Positions 1 to 10,190 of a stretch of 64,000 nucleotides of DNA are shown piece by piece. How positions within the stretch are numbered: position 1 is the stretch's first letter; the number at the start of each line of letters is the position of its first letter. Below the pieces are notes generated by a model that ran no database searches, was not told the origin of the DNA, and was given only the letters and a program-made list of their open reading frames with translations. The position numbers and the translations under genes were made by a program. Source of the stretch: DATFFO01 sp963772815 (lineage in GTDB: Bacteria; Actinomycetota; Acidimicrobiia; Spongiisociales; ZC4RG35); NCBI GenBank assembly GCA_963772815.1, contig CAVYYV010000003.1, forward strand, positions 124,001 through 188,000, written 5' to 3'.

Positions 1-120
1 ACCGGGCTGGGCTATCAAACCGAGGTGCCATTGCGCGCCACCGCCGCGGTCGAGATGACGCCCGGTGATTCGGACCACGCCCAAGACGAGCTCAGCGAGG
101 CGGGCGTGGAGCTGACCTGA
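1..120 (+). CDS. C-terminal end of an unidentified protein (partial)
   Basis: Frame 1 is open from the first base to a TGA at 118-120, giving the last 39 residues of a protein that begins outside the window. The tail is acidic near its end and has no motif I recognise. Its 3' end overlaps the last 29 bp of the convergent TauE/SafE gene. Such overlaps are common here, but a short open frame in GC-rich DNA is weak evidence, so the call is tentative. Confidence 0.4.
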   Translation, partial: TGLGYQTEVPLRATAAVEMTPGDSDHAQDELSEAGVELT

Positions 121-886
121 GCGACAGGGCCATGCGGATGGCCACCAACAGAGCGAAGCCACCGAAGATCCTCGTCAGCAGGGCCCCGTCGAGGGCGAGA
201 GCCAGCGAAGAGCCCAGGAGCGCACTGATGACACCGGCTCCGCCGACGGTGAAAGCCTGACGAAGGTCGACCCGACCTGCTTGCCAGTTGACCCGGGTGG
301 CCGCCAAAGCAGTGAACACGATCGCCATGAGCGAGGTGCCGCTGGCCGTGTGTTGCTCGATCCCGAGAAAGAAGACCAGGGAGGGAACGATGATGACGCC
401 ACCCCCGATCCCTGCCAGCGCCCCGGCGAATCCCGCCAGCAGGCCGACCGCCACTGCCACGACACCAGCCACGAAGGCCTCCATCCCGGTGCCCAGGGCG
501 ATATCTCCCCCGGTCAACATGCGGATCGCGGCCACGGTCAGGACCACCACGAAGACTCCCCTCAGCAGACGAGGCGACATCCGGCCCATCAGTCGCGAAC
601 CGAACGTTGAGCCTGTGATGGCACCGATGCCCACCAGCGCACCCACCGCCCAATCCACTTCCCCGGCAACCCCGAGTCGAATGGCTCCGGTCAGGGCGAT
701 CACGAGAATCGCGGCCAATGAGGTGGCATGCGCCCGATGCTGGTCCAGCCCCACGACTCCCACGAGGAGGGGAACGAGGATGATGCCCCCTCCCACTCCC
801 AGAAGACCCGACAGCATGCCTGCCGCCAGGCCTATGGACGCGTAGACCCAGATCGAGGCCGTCCCGGGGGCCGTGCGGGATTCCAT
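92..886 (-). CDS. TauE/SafE family membrane transporter
   Basis: A 264-residue, strongly hydrophobic protein with the two-repeat architecture of the TauE/SafE (DUF81) family of presumed anion or sulfonate exporters. Both repeats carry the glycine-rich signature: GLLGVGGGIILVP near residue 25 and ALAGIGGGVIIVP near residue 160. About eight membrane segments are expected. The ATG at 886 starts just before the first hydrophobic segment; the frame stays open further upstream but that extension is Arg-rich and not family-like. It is divergent from the ABC transporter genes, with 77 bp between starts. The substrate cannot be told from sequence. Confidence 0.85.
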   Translation of the reverse strand: MESRTAPGTASIWVYASIGLAAGMLSGLLGVGGGIILVPLLVGVVGLDQHRAHATSLAAILVIALTGAIRLGVAGEVDWAVGALVGIGAITGSTFGSRLMGRMSPRLLRGVFVVVLTVAAIRMLTGGDIALGTGMEAFVAGVVAVAVGLLAGFAGALAGIGGGVIIVPSLVFFLGIEQHTASGTSLMAIVFTALAATRVNWQAGRVDLRQAFTVGGAGVISALLGSSLALALDGALLTRIFGGFALLVAIRMALSLRSAPRPPR

Positions 887-963
887 GGCCCGGTACGCTA
901 GCCCGCACCGAGGTGGCGCCCGGGGTGGGCCGAATCCCCCTTCCCCGCTAGCGTCAACGGGCA

Positions 964-1881
964 ATGGGAGGGAGGACGACCGACATCGCCATCCGCGCCG
1001 AAGCCCTGACCAAGGTTTACGGCCGCACGCGAGGCCTCGACGGCCTCGACATGGAGGTGCGAGCTGGAGAGGTGTTCGGGTTCCTGGGTCCCAACGGCGC
1101 CGGGAAGACCACGACCATCCGTCTCCTTCTCGATCTGATCCGGCCCACGAGCGGGTCGGCCAGCGTGCTCGGCCTCCAGCCGCGTTCAGATGGGGTCGAG
1201 TTGCGCAGACGGATCGGCTACCTCTCGGGCGACTTCGTCGTCGATACACGCCAGACGCCGGCCGAGCTGCTCACCTATTTGGGACACCTGAGGGGCGGGG
1301 TCCCGGCCGGATCCATCGACGACCTGGCAACCCGCCTCGACCTCGACATGAAACGGCCGATCCGAACCCTGTCACGCGGGAACCGCCAGAAAGTGGGGGT
1401 TATCCAGGCATTCATGCACCGCCCGGAGCTGCTGATCCTGGACGAGCCAACCGTCGGCCTGGACCCGTTTCTCCAGAAGGAATTCACGGCCATGGTTCGC
1501 CAGGCAAGTGCCGAAGGGCGCACCGTGTTCATGTCCTCGCACATCATGAGTGAGGTGCAGCGAGCCGCCGACCGGGTAGGGATCGTTCGCCAGGGCCGTC
1601 TGACGGCAGTTGAGGGCGTCGAACAACTCAGGCATCGAGCCCGACGCCGAATCGAGATCGTGTTCGACCAACCACCGACGGCCCCAGAATTCTCGGCGGT
1701 GGAAGGAGTCTCCGAGGTCGCCGTCGAGGGCACGACGCTCCGATGTCGCCTCGACGGCCGCGCCGACGCCTTGGTCAAGGCTGCCGCCCGCCACGGGGTG
1801 GTCACCTTCAGTGCCGAGGAGCCGGACCTGGAGGAACTGTTCTTCGACTACTTCACCGAGACGGACCGAGATGCGGGCTGA
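964..1881 (+). CDS. ABC transporter ATP-binding protein
   Basis: A 305-residue ATPase subunit of an ABC-2 type exporter. Walker A (GPNGAGKTT) lies at residues 42-50, the signature is a variant LSRGNRQKV near residue 138, and Walker B is LLILDEPT near residue 160, followed by the D-loop and a switch His. The C-terminal roughly 80 residues match the accessory domain (DUF4162-like) of drug or lipid exporter ATPases. The TGA overlaps the start of the permease gene by 11 bp, so the two are co-translated. No strong ribosome binding site precedes the ATG. Confidence 0.9.
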   Translation: MGGRTTDIAIRAEALTKVYGRTRGLDGLDMEVRAGEVFGFLGPNGAGKTTTIRLLLDLIRPTSGSASVLGLQPRSDGVELRRRIGYLSGDFVVDTRQTPAELLTYLGHLRGGVPAGSIDDLATRLDLDMKRPIRTLSRGNRQKVGVIQAFMHRPELLILDEPTVGLDPFLQKEFTAMVRQASAEGRTVFMSSHIMSEVQRAADRVGIVRQGRLTAVEGVEQLRHRARRRIEIVFDQPPTAPEFSAVEGVSEVAVEGTTLRCRLDGRADALVKAAARHGVVTFSAEEPDLEELFFDYFTETDRDAG

Positions 1882-2665
1882 CAGCCTCATGAAGTGGCTA
1901 CGGGACGACCGACGTTGGTTCCTCACCTGGGGCGTGTCCATCGCGGCAGTCGGTGGGATGTATGCCGCCTTCTGGCCCACGATCGACAACCCCGCTATCC
2001 GCGAGGCTCTGGCCAGCTACCCCAAGGCCATGATGGACGCTCTCAACTTCAACGACATTGCCACACCGGCCGGCTATCTCAATGCCAGCGTGTACGGGTT
2101 GGTGGTGGGATTGCTGGTGGTCGTGTTTTCCATCCAGGCCGGCGCCAAGGCCGTCGCCGGTGAGGAGGAGGCCGGCAGGCTCGACCTCATCCTCTCATAT
2201 CCCGTCGGCCGGGCCAGGCTGGCCTTGCAACGCCTGGGCGCCTTCCTGGTTGCCGCCCTCGGCATCTCAGCGCTGCTGTGGCTCGTTCTCCTGGCGGAGA
2301 GCGGTCCCGCTCACCTGGAGGGAATCGGCGTGGGCGATTTCGCTGCAATGCACCTGCACCTGTTCCTGTTCGCTGCCCTATTCGGATCCCTCGCTTTCGG
2401 TGTCGGCGCCGCCACCGGTCGCCGCGGCTGGGCGATCGGGGCCGGGGCGGCGGTGGCGGTGTTCGGTTTCGCCGCCAACGGTGTGCTGTCCCAGATCAAC
2501 GGCTTCGAGTGGACCCGTGACCTCTCACCCTTCCAGTGGCTCAATGGAGGATCTCCGCTTCAGAATGGGGTGCAGGGATGGGAGGCGCTGGTCATGGCGG
2601 GACTCGCGGCGCTGTTCGTGGCTCTCGGACTGTTGGGTCTCAACCGCCGCGACATCGCCGTGTGA
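1871..2665 (+). CDS. ABC-2 type permease
   Basis: A 264-residue integral membrane protein with about six hydrophobic segments. It has the ABC-2 pattern: a first helix after a short basic N-terminus, then a cytoplasmic stretch containing a 'GEEEAGRLDLILSYPVGR' motif typical of exporter permeases of the NatB type. The ATG at 1871 lies inside the end of the ATPase gene, and the frame upstream is a shadow of that ATPase. With its partner it forms a complete exporter; the substrate is unknown. Confidence 0.88.
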   Translation: MRADSLMKWLRDDRRWFLTWGVSIAAVGGMYAAFWPTIDNPAIREALASYPKAMMDALNFNDIATPAGYLNASVYGLVVGLLVVVFSIQAGAKAVAGEEEAGRLDLILSYPVGRARLALQRLGAFLVAALGISALLWLVLLAESGPAHLEGIGVGDFAAMHLHLFLFAALFGSLAFGVGAATGRRGWAIGAGAAVAVFGFAANGVLSQINGFEWTRDLSPFQWLNGGSPLQNGVQGWEALVMAGLAALFVALGLLGLNRRDIAV

Positions 2666-2770
2666 CGGTCGACCAGGGACCACCATCCAATCCCTTCCAG
2701 TAACTAGTCACTGCGCCGTCAACACCGTATGACGCTCTACCCAGAGACTCCGCAATCCGATTGAACTGTT

Positions 2771-4197
2771 GTGGAGCCCTTCGACACCGCTCGCGCTGAC
2801 CGGAGGTCGCGCCGGCTGGTAGCCATCACCGCCGGGGCGGCATTGGTCGTCGTGGCGATCAGTCTGACCTTGGTGTTCACCATCTCGACCACCACCGAGC
2901 GAGTCGCCGACAACGCCCGTGACCTCCATTGGACCAATGCAGCGTTGGGCTCGGCCGGGTTGCTTCGAGCGGCCAATTCCCAGGCGGTCTTCTTCGGGGT
3001 CGACGAGTCAGCGGGGGTCGCCTCCCCAGATGCCCTGGATCGCGCTCTCCAGGAGGACCTCAAAGCTGCAGCCGCCCTCGAGCAACTCGCACAGAGCCCG
3101 GAGCGTCCCGCGGAGACCATGGACGGCTCGATCGCGACGAGCCTGGACGGGCTGCTGGTTGCCGCGGCAAGAGTCGACTCGCTGATCGAGGCCAACGACG
3201 TGGCGGGCGCGGTCCAGGTGAATCAGAGCGATGTTGAGAGCCAATACCGGGCACTGGCTGGGAGCCTGGGTTCATACCAAGCCACGCTGGAGGGCAGGAT
3301 TGTGCAGTCGCAGAGCTCTGCCGGCCGCATGAGCACTGTCATCCAGTTCGTGGTCACGCTGCTGATCCCGATGGTGCTGCTTCTTCTGTATCGCTGGATC
3401 GCAAGGCGGCAGTTACGCGAGCAGCGGATCAAGATGAGCGAGAGGCTGAGGGCCGAACGCCGCCTCAGTGAGGCCAAAGACGAATTCATCGCCGGACTGT
3501 CGCACGAGTTTCGGACCCCGCTCACATCGATCTACGGGTTCTCTGAGATCCTGCTCGAGTCCGAGCTGGTGGATCCCTCCTCGAGTCGAGAGCTGGTCGC
3601 TCTGATCAACTCCGAATCATCGGAGCTGTCACGGATGGTGGACGATCTTCTCGTGGCGGCCCGCCTCGAGGCAGAGGCCCTGACCTTCAAGCCCTGCAGG
3701 ATGGACGTGGCCGGCGAAGCGGCCACGGTTCTGGCGCCGTGGCGTCGAAACGGTCACCACGTGGAGGCGGAGATCTGCCAGACGCGGATCTGGGCTGATC
3801 CGTTGCGCTTCCGCCAGATACTCCGAAACCTGATCTCAAACGCGCTCAAGCACGGCGGATCCAATGTCGGGATCTGGGGTCGTGTCCAGCGTCACGAATT
3901 CGTGTGCTCGGTCGTGGACGACGGGCCAGGCGTCCCCGATGCGATCGCCGGCCGCCTCTTCGACCGCTTCGTCCACGACGGGCGACACGCCCTCCTGGCC
4001 GGCAGCGTGGGACTCGGGCTCAACATCGCCCGTTCTCTGGTCCTGGAGATGGGAGGTGAACTGGTCTACGAGCGGATCAACTCGAAGACCTGGTTTACGT
4101 TCCGCCTGCCGCTCGGCCCGGGCGACGTCATCGCCGAGGACGGAGTCGAGATCGTTCTGCCCGCCGCTGAGCCGTCCGAGCAAGGGGCGACACTGAT

Positions 4198-4201
<4 letters not shown>
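2771..4201 (+). CDS. Membrane sensor histidine kinase
   Basis: A 476-residue protein starting at GTG. It has a membrane segment at about residues 18-40, an extracytoplasmic sensor region of about 145 residues with no known domain, a second membrane segment near 185-208, a HisKA domain with phosphoacceptor His in SHEFRTPL near residue 244, and a HATPase_c domain with 'DDGPGVPD' and 'GLGLNIARSL' ATP-lid motifs. No response regulator is adjacent. The next gene, a Thr-rich surface protein, overlaps its stop codon by 4 bp (ATGA), so kinase and surface protein are translationally coupled and may work together; that link is inference. Confidence 0.88.
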
Positions 4202-5422
<1,221 letters not shown>

Positions 5423-5490
5423 CTCTACGGTTCGGGCGGCCCATCCCTGCTCTGGCTTTCGACCAACGCCCTCACTGCTCGCTCGACCCC

Positions 5491-5549
5491 GAGAAGCGTA
5501 TAGCGATAGTCGCCGTCCAAAGAAGCTGAAGGTCGTTCCGTAGCGTCCA
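5491..5549 (+). repeat. Repeat B, copy 1
   Basis: A segment of about 60 bp containing 'tagcgatagt' and 'ccgtccaaagaagctg'. Diverged copies, in the same orientation, lie at 13261-13340 and 22447-22529. This copy follows the Thr-rich surface protein; copy 2 follows that gene's truncated paralogue. The 5' half of the downstream region is also alignable between copies 1 and 2. Confidence 0.75.
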
Positions 5550-5638
5550 GCCAAGACCTATAGCTCAGCTTTACCTCGGGTTAGCGCTGCCTTATCACTC
5601 GATCAGCCATCTTGGTCGCAGTCGAGTCAGGAGCAGCA

Positions 5639-5908
5639 ATGACGATGATTTGGATCGACAAGGACGAGTGCATGGGCGCCGGGACCTGTGAGCAGATCGC
5701 ACCCGAGCTCTTCGAAGCGCGCCGAGATGGCATCTGGGCCGTCAAGGAGGACGCCATGTTCTTCGGCCAGACGAGGGTTTTCGACGGCAACGGCGCCCCC
5801 GACGGACCTCAAGGAAGAGCTTCCGTACCCGAAGAGTTGCTCGAGCTCGCCTTCGAGGCCGCCGAGGAATGCCCCGGCGAATGCATCCACTTCGAGGACT
5901 TGACGTGA
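5639..5908 (+). CDS. Single-cluster ferredoxin
   Basis: An 89-residue ferredoxin of the actinobacterial type. The N-terminal cluster ligands are DECMGAGTCEQIAPELF and the C-terminal ligand is in AAEECPGECI, the spacing seen in [3Fe-4S]/[4Fe-4S] ferredoxins that serve P450s and other oxidoreductases. The ATG at 5639 has a purine-rich 'aggagc' upstream; a TTG 27 bp earlier is less likely. It heads a run of six genes that overlap by 4 bp (ferredoxin to ferric-reductase-like protein), implying it hands electrons to that system or is co-regulated with it. An insertion of about 20 residues lies in the middle compared with the shortest members. Confidence 0.87.
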   Translation: MTMIWIDKDECMGAGTCEQIAPELFEARRDGIWAVKEDAMFFGQTRVFDGNGAPDGPQGRASVPEELLELAFEAAEECPGECIHFEDLT

Positions 5909-6693
5909 GCCGGCCACCTGAGAGCAAGAACCGCCCAGCCTCGCGACTCGCTCTATCCGTAGCGCTGGGAGTGGCACTCATCCCACTAAGCGCCGTCGGC
6001 GCAGTCCTCATGACGGAACACCGTCCCGAAGCGACCAACCAGACGGCCGCGGTCGAAGCCCCGACTACCACCCCTCCGCAGCCGACCGCTGTTCCCCAGT
6101 ACGTCTACTCGAACGGGGAAGCCACCGCCGAAGATCTCGCCTACTCCTGCGGGGAGGGTGGTGCGGCCCTCGTTTCTGCCGAGAACGACGGCACCATCTC
6201 CGAAATACAGCAGTCGGCACTCGACGCCCTCAGGGGCATCTGCGAATCCCAGGGAACTCCGCTTCCCGGCAAGGAGGGGCCGCCGCCCATAGTCGAGACC
6301 CGAACCGTCATGGTCGACAAGCCCTCGCCCCCGGCCACCGCTGTAGCCACTTCTACACCGCCGGAGACGACGACCACGTCCGAAGCCGCTCAAAAGGCCA
6401 AGCAGCCGAGTGATTCAGAAGGCGCGGCTCCCACCACGGTCGCCACTCAGGCACCCTCCGCTACAGCCGCGATGGGGACGCCCGAACGTTATGCCGCGGT
6501 TCACGATCAGGCGATCAGCGAAATCGAACACGCCATTTCTGCCGGCGGATCTCCGGAGAAGATCTCCGAGGCGAGGAAGAAACTCGCCGAGGCGGAGAAG
6601 GCGGCACAATCGGGCAACTTCGAAGAAGCCACCAAGCAGGCATACGAGGCTATCGACACGGCCCGGGAGGCGATCGGCGAGGAGGGGGACTGA
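5905..6693 (+). CDS. Membrane-anchored Thr/Pro-rich protein, unknown
   Basis: A 262-residue protein whose GTG start overlaps the ferredoxin stop (GTGA). One hydrophobic segment near residues 13-34 is a signal anchor. Low-complexity Pro/Thr segments (near 55-65 and 150-200) flank a small folded region with two Cys. The C-terminal roughly 65 residues are Ala/Glu/Lys-rich and predicted helical, probably coiled coil ('SEARKKLAEAEKAAQSGNFEEA'-like, TPR-like spacing). I do not recognise a family. It most likely sits on the outer face of the membrane as part of the same system as its neighbours. Confidence 0.8.
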   Translation: MSRPPESKNRPASRLALSVALGVALIPLSAVGAVLMTEHRPEATNQTAAVEAPTTTPPQPTAVPQYVYSNGEATAEDLAYSCGEGGAALVSAENDGTISEIQQSALDALRGICESQGTPLPGKEGPPPIVETRTVMVDKPSPPATAVATSTPPETTTTSEAAQKAKQPSDSEGAAPTTVATQAPSATAAMGTPERYAAVHDQAISEIEHAISAGGSPEKISEARKKLAEAEKAAQSGNFEEATKQAYEAIDTAREAIGEEGD

Positions 6694-7037
6694 TGAAGCC
6701 CTCGAATTCAACTTCCCTTGTAGCCGGCTTGATCGTGGCCTCGCTTGGTGTCTTGCCACTGACCCTGGCCTTGATGGATCTCGGATCGGGGGCAGCGGAT
6801 CCGACCAGCACCACTGCGAGCACTGTCGCGACCGAGCCGCCGACGACACTGGTCGAAGTCGAAGTCGACCCGCCTCCACTCGAAGGCGTCGACGATCGCC
6901 TCAGCCGTGTCTTGTACGCCTCCGGTGCGGCCGAGGGTGTCCAGCCGGGATCGACGACCGAGCTTCCGGAGGCCATCGTCAAGGTGCTGGCCTACTACGA
7001 CGTGACGCTCAGCGTCCCAGCAGGTGATCAGCCGTGA
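6693..7037 (+). CDS. Small exported Thr-rich protein, unknown
   Basis: 114 residues; the ATG overlaps the previous stop (TGATG). A hydrophobic segment near residues 9-30 is followed by a short Thr linker and an acidic region of about 60 residues ending in 'LAYYDVTLSVPAG'. No known family. It is the second of three consecutive small exported proteins between the ferredoxin and ApbE. Confidence 0.75.
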   Translation: MKPSNSTSLVAGLIVASLGVLPLTLALMDLGSGAADPTSTTASTVATEPPTTLVEVEVDPPPLEGVDDRLSRVLYASGAAEGVQPGSTTELPEAIVKVLAYYDVTLSVPAGDQP

Positions 7038-7489
7038 GTCGCATGCCTGCCTCACGTATGGCCCGGATCGGGGCCTGGACGGCCGCCGCCCTGGCCTGGG
7101 GAACCACGACGGTCTTCATGCGAGCCGCCACCGCCGAGTCGGCCACCAGCACCACGACGCCGCCGACACCCGCCACGGTGCCCACCACGACGACCCCTAC
7201 CATTCCCGCGCCACCCGATGGAGGGCTGGTGGTTCTGCGATTCACCCCGGTCACAGCTCCCCCTCCGAAGGTCATCGTCAAGACCAGATACGTCAACGTA
7301 GCTGGCAAGTCGACTCCCCCTGCCGGCCCTCGGAGCAGCTCGAGCTCGGGCTCCTCGACCAAATCCGGGAGCTCGGCGCCTCCCAGCCAGCCTGCTTCTG
7401 TGGCGCCACCCCCGCCGCCGGCGGCGCCGGCTCCCGCGGCCCCCGCCCCCACCACGGCACCCCCGGCTCCGCCGAGCTCGGGATCATGA
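7034..7489 (+). CDS. Small exported Pro/Thr/Ser-rich protein, unknown
   Basis: 151 residues starting at a GTG that overlaps the preceding stop. A hydrophobic signal-like segment (residues 10-32) is followed by a Thr/Pro linker, a short conserved-looking core ('LVVLRFTPVTAPPPKVIVKT') and a Ser- and Pro/Ala-rich tail. The tail is typical of cell-wall-spanning stalks. Function unknown; position and overlaps tie it to the ferredoxin/ApbE/ferric-reductase-like operon. Confidence 0.7.
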   Translation: MSRMPASRMARIGAWTAAALAWGTTTVFMRAATAESATSTTTPPTPATVPTTTTPTIPAPPDGGLVVLRFTPVTAPPPKVIVKTRYVNVAGKSTPPAGPRSSSSSGSSTKSGSSAPPSQPASVAPPPPPAAPAPAAPAPTTAPPAPPSSGS

Positions 7490-8334
7490 GGCACGGCACA
7501 TTCGCCGCCATGGGCACCACCGTCGAGGCCTGGACGGAGACCGCTATGGACTTCGAACTAACCGTGCGATGGTTCGAAGAGGTAGAGAGCGTGTGCAGCC
7601 GCTTCATCCCAGCAAGCGAATTGAGCGCGGTGAATCGGGACCCTCGGGACAGGGTCCACGTGACCGCGCTGTTGGCCGAAGTGCTCCAACGCGCCCACGA
7701 CATGCGACGTGTCACAGACGGACTGGTTGACGCCGGCCTAGGCGCCCCGCTGGTCGCATGGGGATACGACCGCACCTTCGAGGAAGTCATGGCGCTCGGA
7801 GAGGCACCAGGCCCGAACGAAACAGAGGTCCGCTGGGCCATCGCATCGGGAGTCCTGGAGCGCTCGCCCGGCACGCTGATGGACCTCGGCGGGATCGGCA
7901 AGGGCTGGGCCTGCGACTCGGCAGTCGAGCAAGGGCCGGCACTGGTCGTGTCGGCGGGCGGAGATGTCCGATCGGACCACCCCGACACGCGGATACCGGT
8001 AATGGATCCATGGGGCGCGACGGTCGCCACCGTCGATCTCGGCAGAGGCGCCTTGGCCACGAGCTCGACCGCCCAGCGACGATGGAGAGTCGGCGACGGC
8101 GATGCACATCACGTGATCGATCCCCGCACCATGCGACCGGCCGACACCCCGATCCTCTCCGCCACCGTCGTGTGTTCGACGGCCGTGGAAGCCGAGGCAG
8201 GGGCCAAGGCCGTTCTCATACTCGGTGAGCACGGCCTTGCATGGGCCGATCGTCAAGAGTGGATCGCCTCGGCGCTGGTGGTGTGGCACGACGGCTCGGT
8301 ATTTGCGACCCGAGGGATGGAGATGGTGGCATGA
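7486..8334 (+). CDS. apbE: FAD:protein FMN transferase (ApbE family)
   Basis: 282 residues with the ApbE layout: N-terminal 'AAMGTTVEAW', the central 'TLMDLGGIGKGWACD' motif, 'VVSAGGDVR', the 'ALATSSTAQRRW' segment and 'HHVIDPRTMRPA'. ApbE enzymes attach FMN covalently to Thr or Ser in extracytoplasmic redox proteins. This copy begins almost at the catalytic domain and lacks an obvious signal peptide. The start ATG overlaps the previous stop. None of the neighbouring exported proteins shows a clear flavinylation motif (SGA followed by S/T), so the acceptor may lie elsewhere. Confidence 0.9.
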   Translation: MRHGTFAAMGTTVEAWTETAMDFELTVRWFEEVESVCSRFIPASELSAVNRDPRDRVHVTALLAEVLQRAHDMRRVTDGLVDAGLGAPLVAWGYDRTFEEVMALGEAPGPNETEVRWAIASGVLERSPGTLMDLGGIGKGWACDSAVEQGPALVVSAGGDVRSDHPDTRIPVMDPWGATVATVDLGRGALATSSTAQRRWRVGDGDAHHVIDPRTMRPADTPILSATVVCSTAVEAEAGAKAVLILGEHGLAWADRQEWIASALVVWHDGSVFATRGMEMVA

Positions 8335-8999
8335 GTGTCGAGTGGATTGTGATCCGGGGCTCGGGCGTGGTCGCCTTCAGCATGCTCGCCGCCTCCACGA
8401 TCTGGGGGCTCTTGCTGACCACCAAAGTCCTCGGACCGTGGACTCGGGCGAAGCCGCTTACGTGGTTCCACGAGGCGTTGGCCGTCGCTGCCGTACTGGC
8501 AACAGTCGTTCATATGGTGGCCCTTTCGATGCACGACTACATCAGTTTCGACTGGGCAGACATCCTCATTCCCGGCAGGTCCGGCTGGCGTCCGGTCGCG
8601 GTCGCCTTCGGCGTCGTCAGCTTCTATGGCGCAGCGCTGCTGTCGGTGAGCTTCTACTTCAAACGCTTCATCGGCCAGCGTGCCTGGAGAGTCGTTCACT
8701 TCGCCTCCTTTGGCGTCTTCGTCGCCGCCGCTTCTCACGGAATCATGGCGGGCACCGACACGGCCGAACCGTGGATGGTGGGTCTCTATGTCGCTTCGGC
8801 CACCTGCGTGACCCTGCTCTTGGCCATTCGCCTCGCCCAGCAATACGCATCGACCAACGCGCTGCGCCCGGGTGCCCAGGCCCGGACCAAGAAGGCGAGG
8901 AGCTCAGGAGATCACCCGCGGGAGCCGTATGGCGACCAGAGCCCCACCGAGGTTCCGGCTCGCCCCAACCCGCAGGTCACCTCCGGCCGCGTGAGCTGA
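8331..8999 (+). CDS. Ferric-reductase-like haem membrane protein
   Basis: 222 residues with about five to six membrane segments resembling the ferric reductase-like (MsrQ/YedZ) transmembrane domain. Candidate haem-b histidines occur in 'WFHEALAVAAVLATVVHMVALSMHDY' (split over residues 46-70) and in 'HFASFGVFVAAASHG'. The last roughly 35 residues are polar and overlap the convergent kinase gene by 96 bp. The ATG overlaps the ApbE stop. Together with ApbE and a ferredoxin this suggests transmembrane electron transfer to an extracellular flavoprotein or metal; that role is inferred from known ApbE/ferric-reductase gene pairs. Confidence 0.82.
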   Translation: MSVEWIVIRGSGVVAFSMLAASTIWGLLLTTKVLGPWTRAKPLTWFHEALAVAAVLATVVHMVALSMHDYISFDWADILIPGRSGWRPVAVAFGVVSFYGAALLSVSFYFKRFIGQRAWRVVHFASFGVFVAAASHGIMAGTDTAEPWMVGLYVASATCVTLLLAIRLAQQYASTNALRPGAQARTKKARSSGDHPREPYGDQSPTEVPARPNPQVTSGRVS

Positions 9000-10190
9000 T
9001 CGCCGGGCGATGTCGAGGCCGAGCCCCGACGACGAGCCTCCCGATCTGCCACGCTCCAGGACGCCTTCGTCGGGTAGGCCCGGGCCACCGTCCTCCACCG
9101 CCAGGAGCACATCCTCCGCCCGGGTCACCATGGTCACGCCCAACGGGGTTCCTTCAGGCGTGTGGGCGAAGACGTTCCCTAGGAGCGCATCGAGCATGGC
9201 GCAGGCATCATCGCGATCCATTGCGACGATCGCCTCCAAGGAGGCCCTGCTCTCCTTCATCTCCCTGCCCTGGTCATCGGCGAGCGCGCGCCAGAAGTCG
9301 ACTCGATCGGCCACCACTTCGCCGATGTTGACTCGCGTGGACGGCAGGCCCGTTCGTGCTCCCCGACGCGCCTGGTCGATTACGTAGTCGACGGTCCGCT
9401 CCATCTCGGAGAGATCGTCGAGCACTCGCTCGCGCTCGCTGCCCGCCGACAGCGACTCCACGTCGAGCCGGAGGGCGGTCAAGGGTGTCCGTAAACGGTG
9501 GGACAGGTCTGCTGCCGCCTCTCGCTCAGAGATCAGCAAACGATCGATCTGATCCGCCAGTCGATTGAACTCGACTCCCATCGTCCGGATCTCGGCCGGC
9601 CCGTCGGGCGTCACGCGGGCCCCCATGTCGCCCGCCCCCAGCTCTGCTGCCGATCTCGACAGCTCGGTGACTGGCCTCACGATCGATCTCCCGATCCAGT
9701 CGGCGATTAGAACGGCGATGGCCACGAGGCTCAGACCGAGTCCGGCCAGGATCAGCCAGGACCTGGCCACCCCGTCGCCGAGAACCGGCTCGGGCACGAA
9801 GACACGAACCACCGAAGTCGACCCATCAGATCCAATGACGGGCAGGTACACCACGCCGCCGCCCTCGACGTTGGCTCGCCCTGCGGTGCCGGCGAGGGCC
9901 GCCGTGAGATCCTCCCCTGCGGGGAACTCCTTCCCGGTCACCCGCCCATCGGGGCCCACAATGGAAATCTCGTATCCCACGCTCGCCGACACCTCGGTCA
10001 GATCGGCATCATCGAGCTGCAGCGGAGCGCGCAATGCCATATATCTGGCCACGTTCTGGGCGACGCGCTCTGCACCGGTGAGTGCCCTATCAGCGGCGAA
10101 GTCCGAAACGAGGGAAGCCAAGGGGACCAAGAACGCCAGAGCGACCATCGACGTGACTGCGATCGCCTGGAGAATGAGGCGGCGCCTCAT
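8904..10190 (-). CDS. HAMP-domain sensor histidine kinase
   Basis: 428 residues: membrane segment near residues 8-28, an external region of about 120 residues, a second membrane segment near 150-172, a HAMP linker, HisKA with 'DLSHRLRTPLTALRLD' as phosphoacceptor motif, and HATPase_c ending with 'GLGLDIARRSAHAAGG'. The ATG at 10190 overlaps the response-regulator stop (ATGA), making an operon. Its 3' end overlaps the convergent ferric-reductase-like gene by 96 bp, so sense/antisense interference is possible. Confidence 0.9.
   Translation of the reverse strand: MRRRLILQAIAVTSMVALAFLVPLASLVSDFAADRALTGAERVAQNVARYMALRAPLQLDDADLTEVSASVGYEISIVGPDGRVTGKEFPAGEDLTAALAGTAGRANVEGGGVVYLPVIGSDGSTSVVRVFVPEPVLGDGVARSWLILAGLGLSLVAIAVLIADWIGRSIVRPVTELSRSAAELGAGDMGARVTPDGPAEIRTMGVEFNRLADQIDRLLISEREAAADLSHRLRTPLTALRLDVESLSAGSERERVLDDLSEMERTVDYVIDQARRGARTGLPSTRVNIGEVVADRVDFWRALADDQGREMKESRASLEAIVAMDRDDACAMLDALLGNVFAHTPEGTPLGVTMVTRAEDVLLAVEDGGPGLPDEGVLERGRSGGSSSGLGLDIARRSAHAAGGDLRVGASRNLGGALVAIRLPRVIS

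Noticed and set aside
15..908. 297-codon minus-strand frame rich in Gly/Arg
   Set aside because: Shadow of the TauE/SafE gene in another frame; composition is typical of out-of-frame GC-rich DNA and no family pattern appears.
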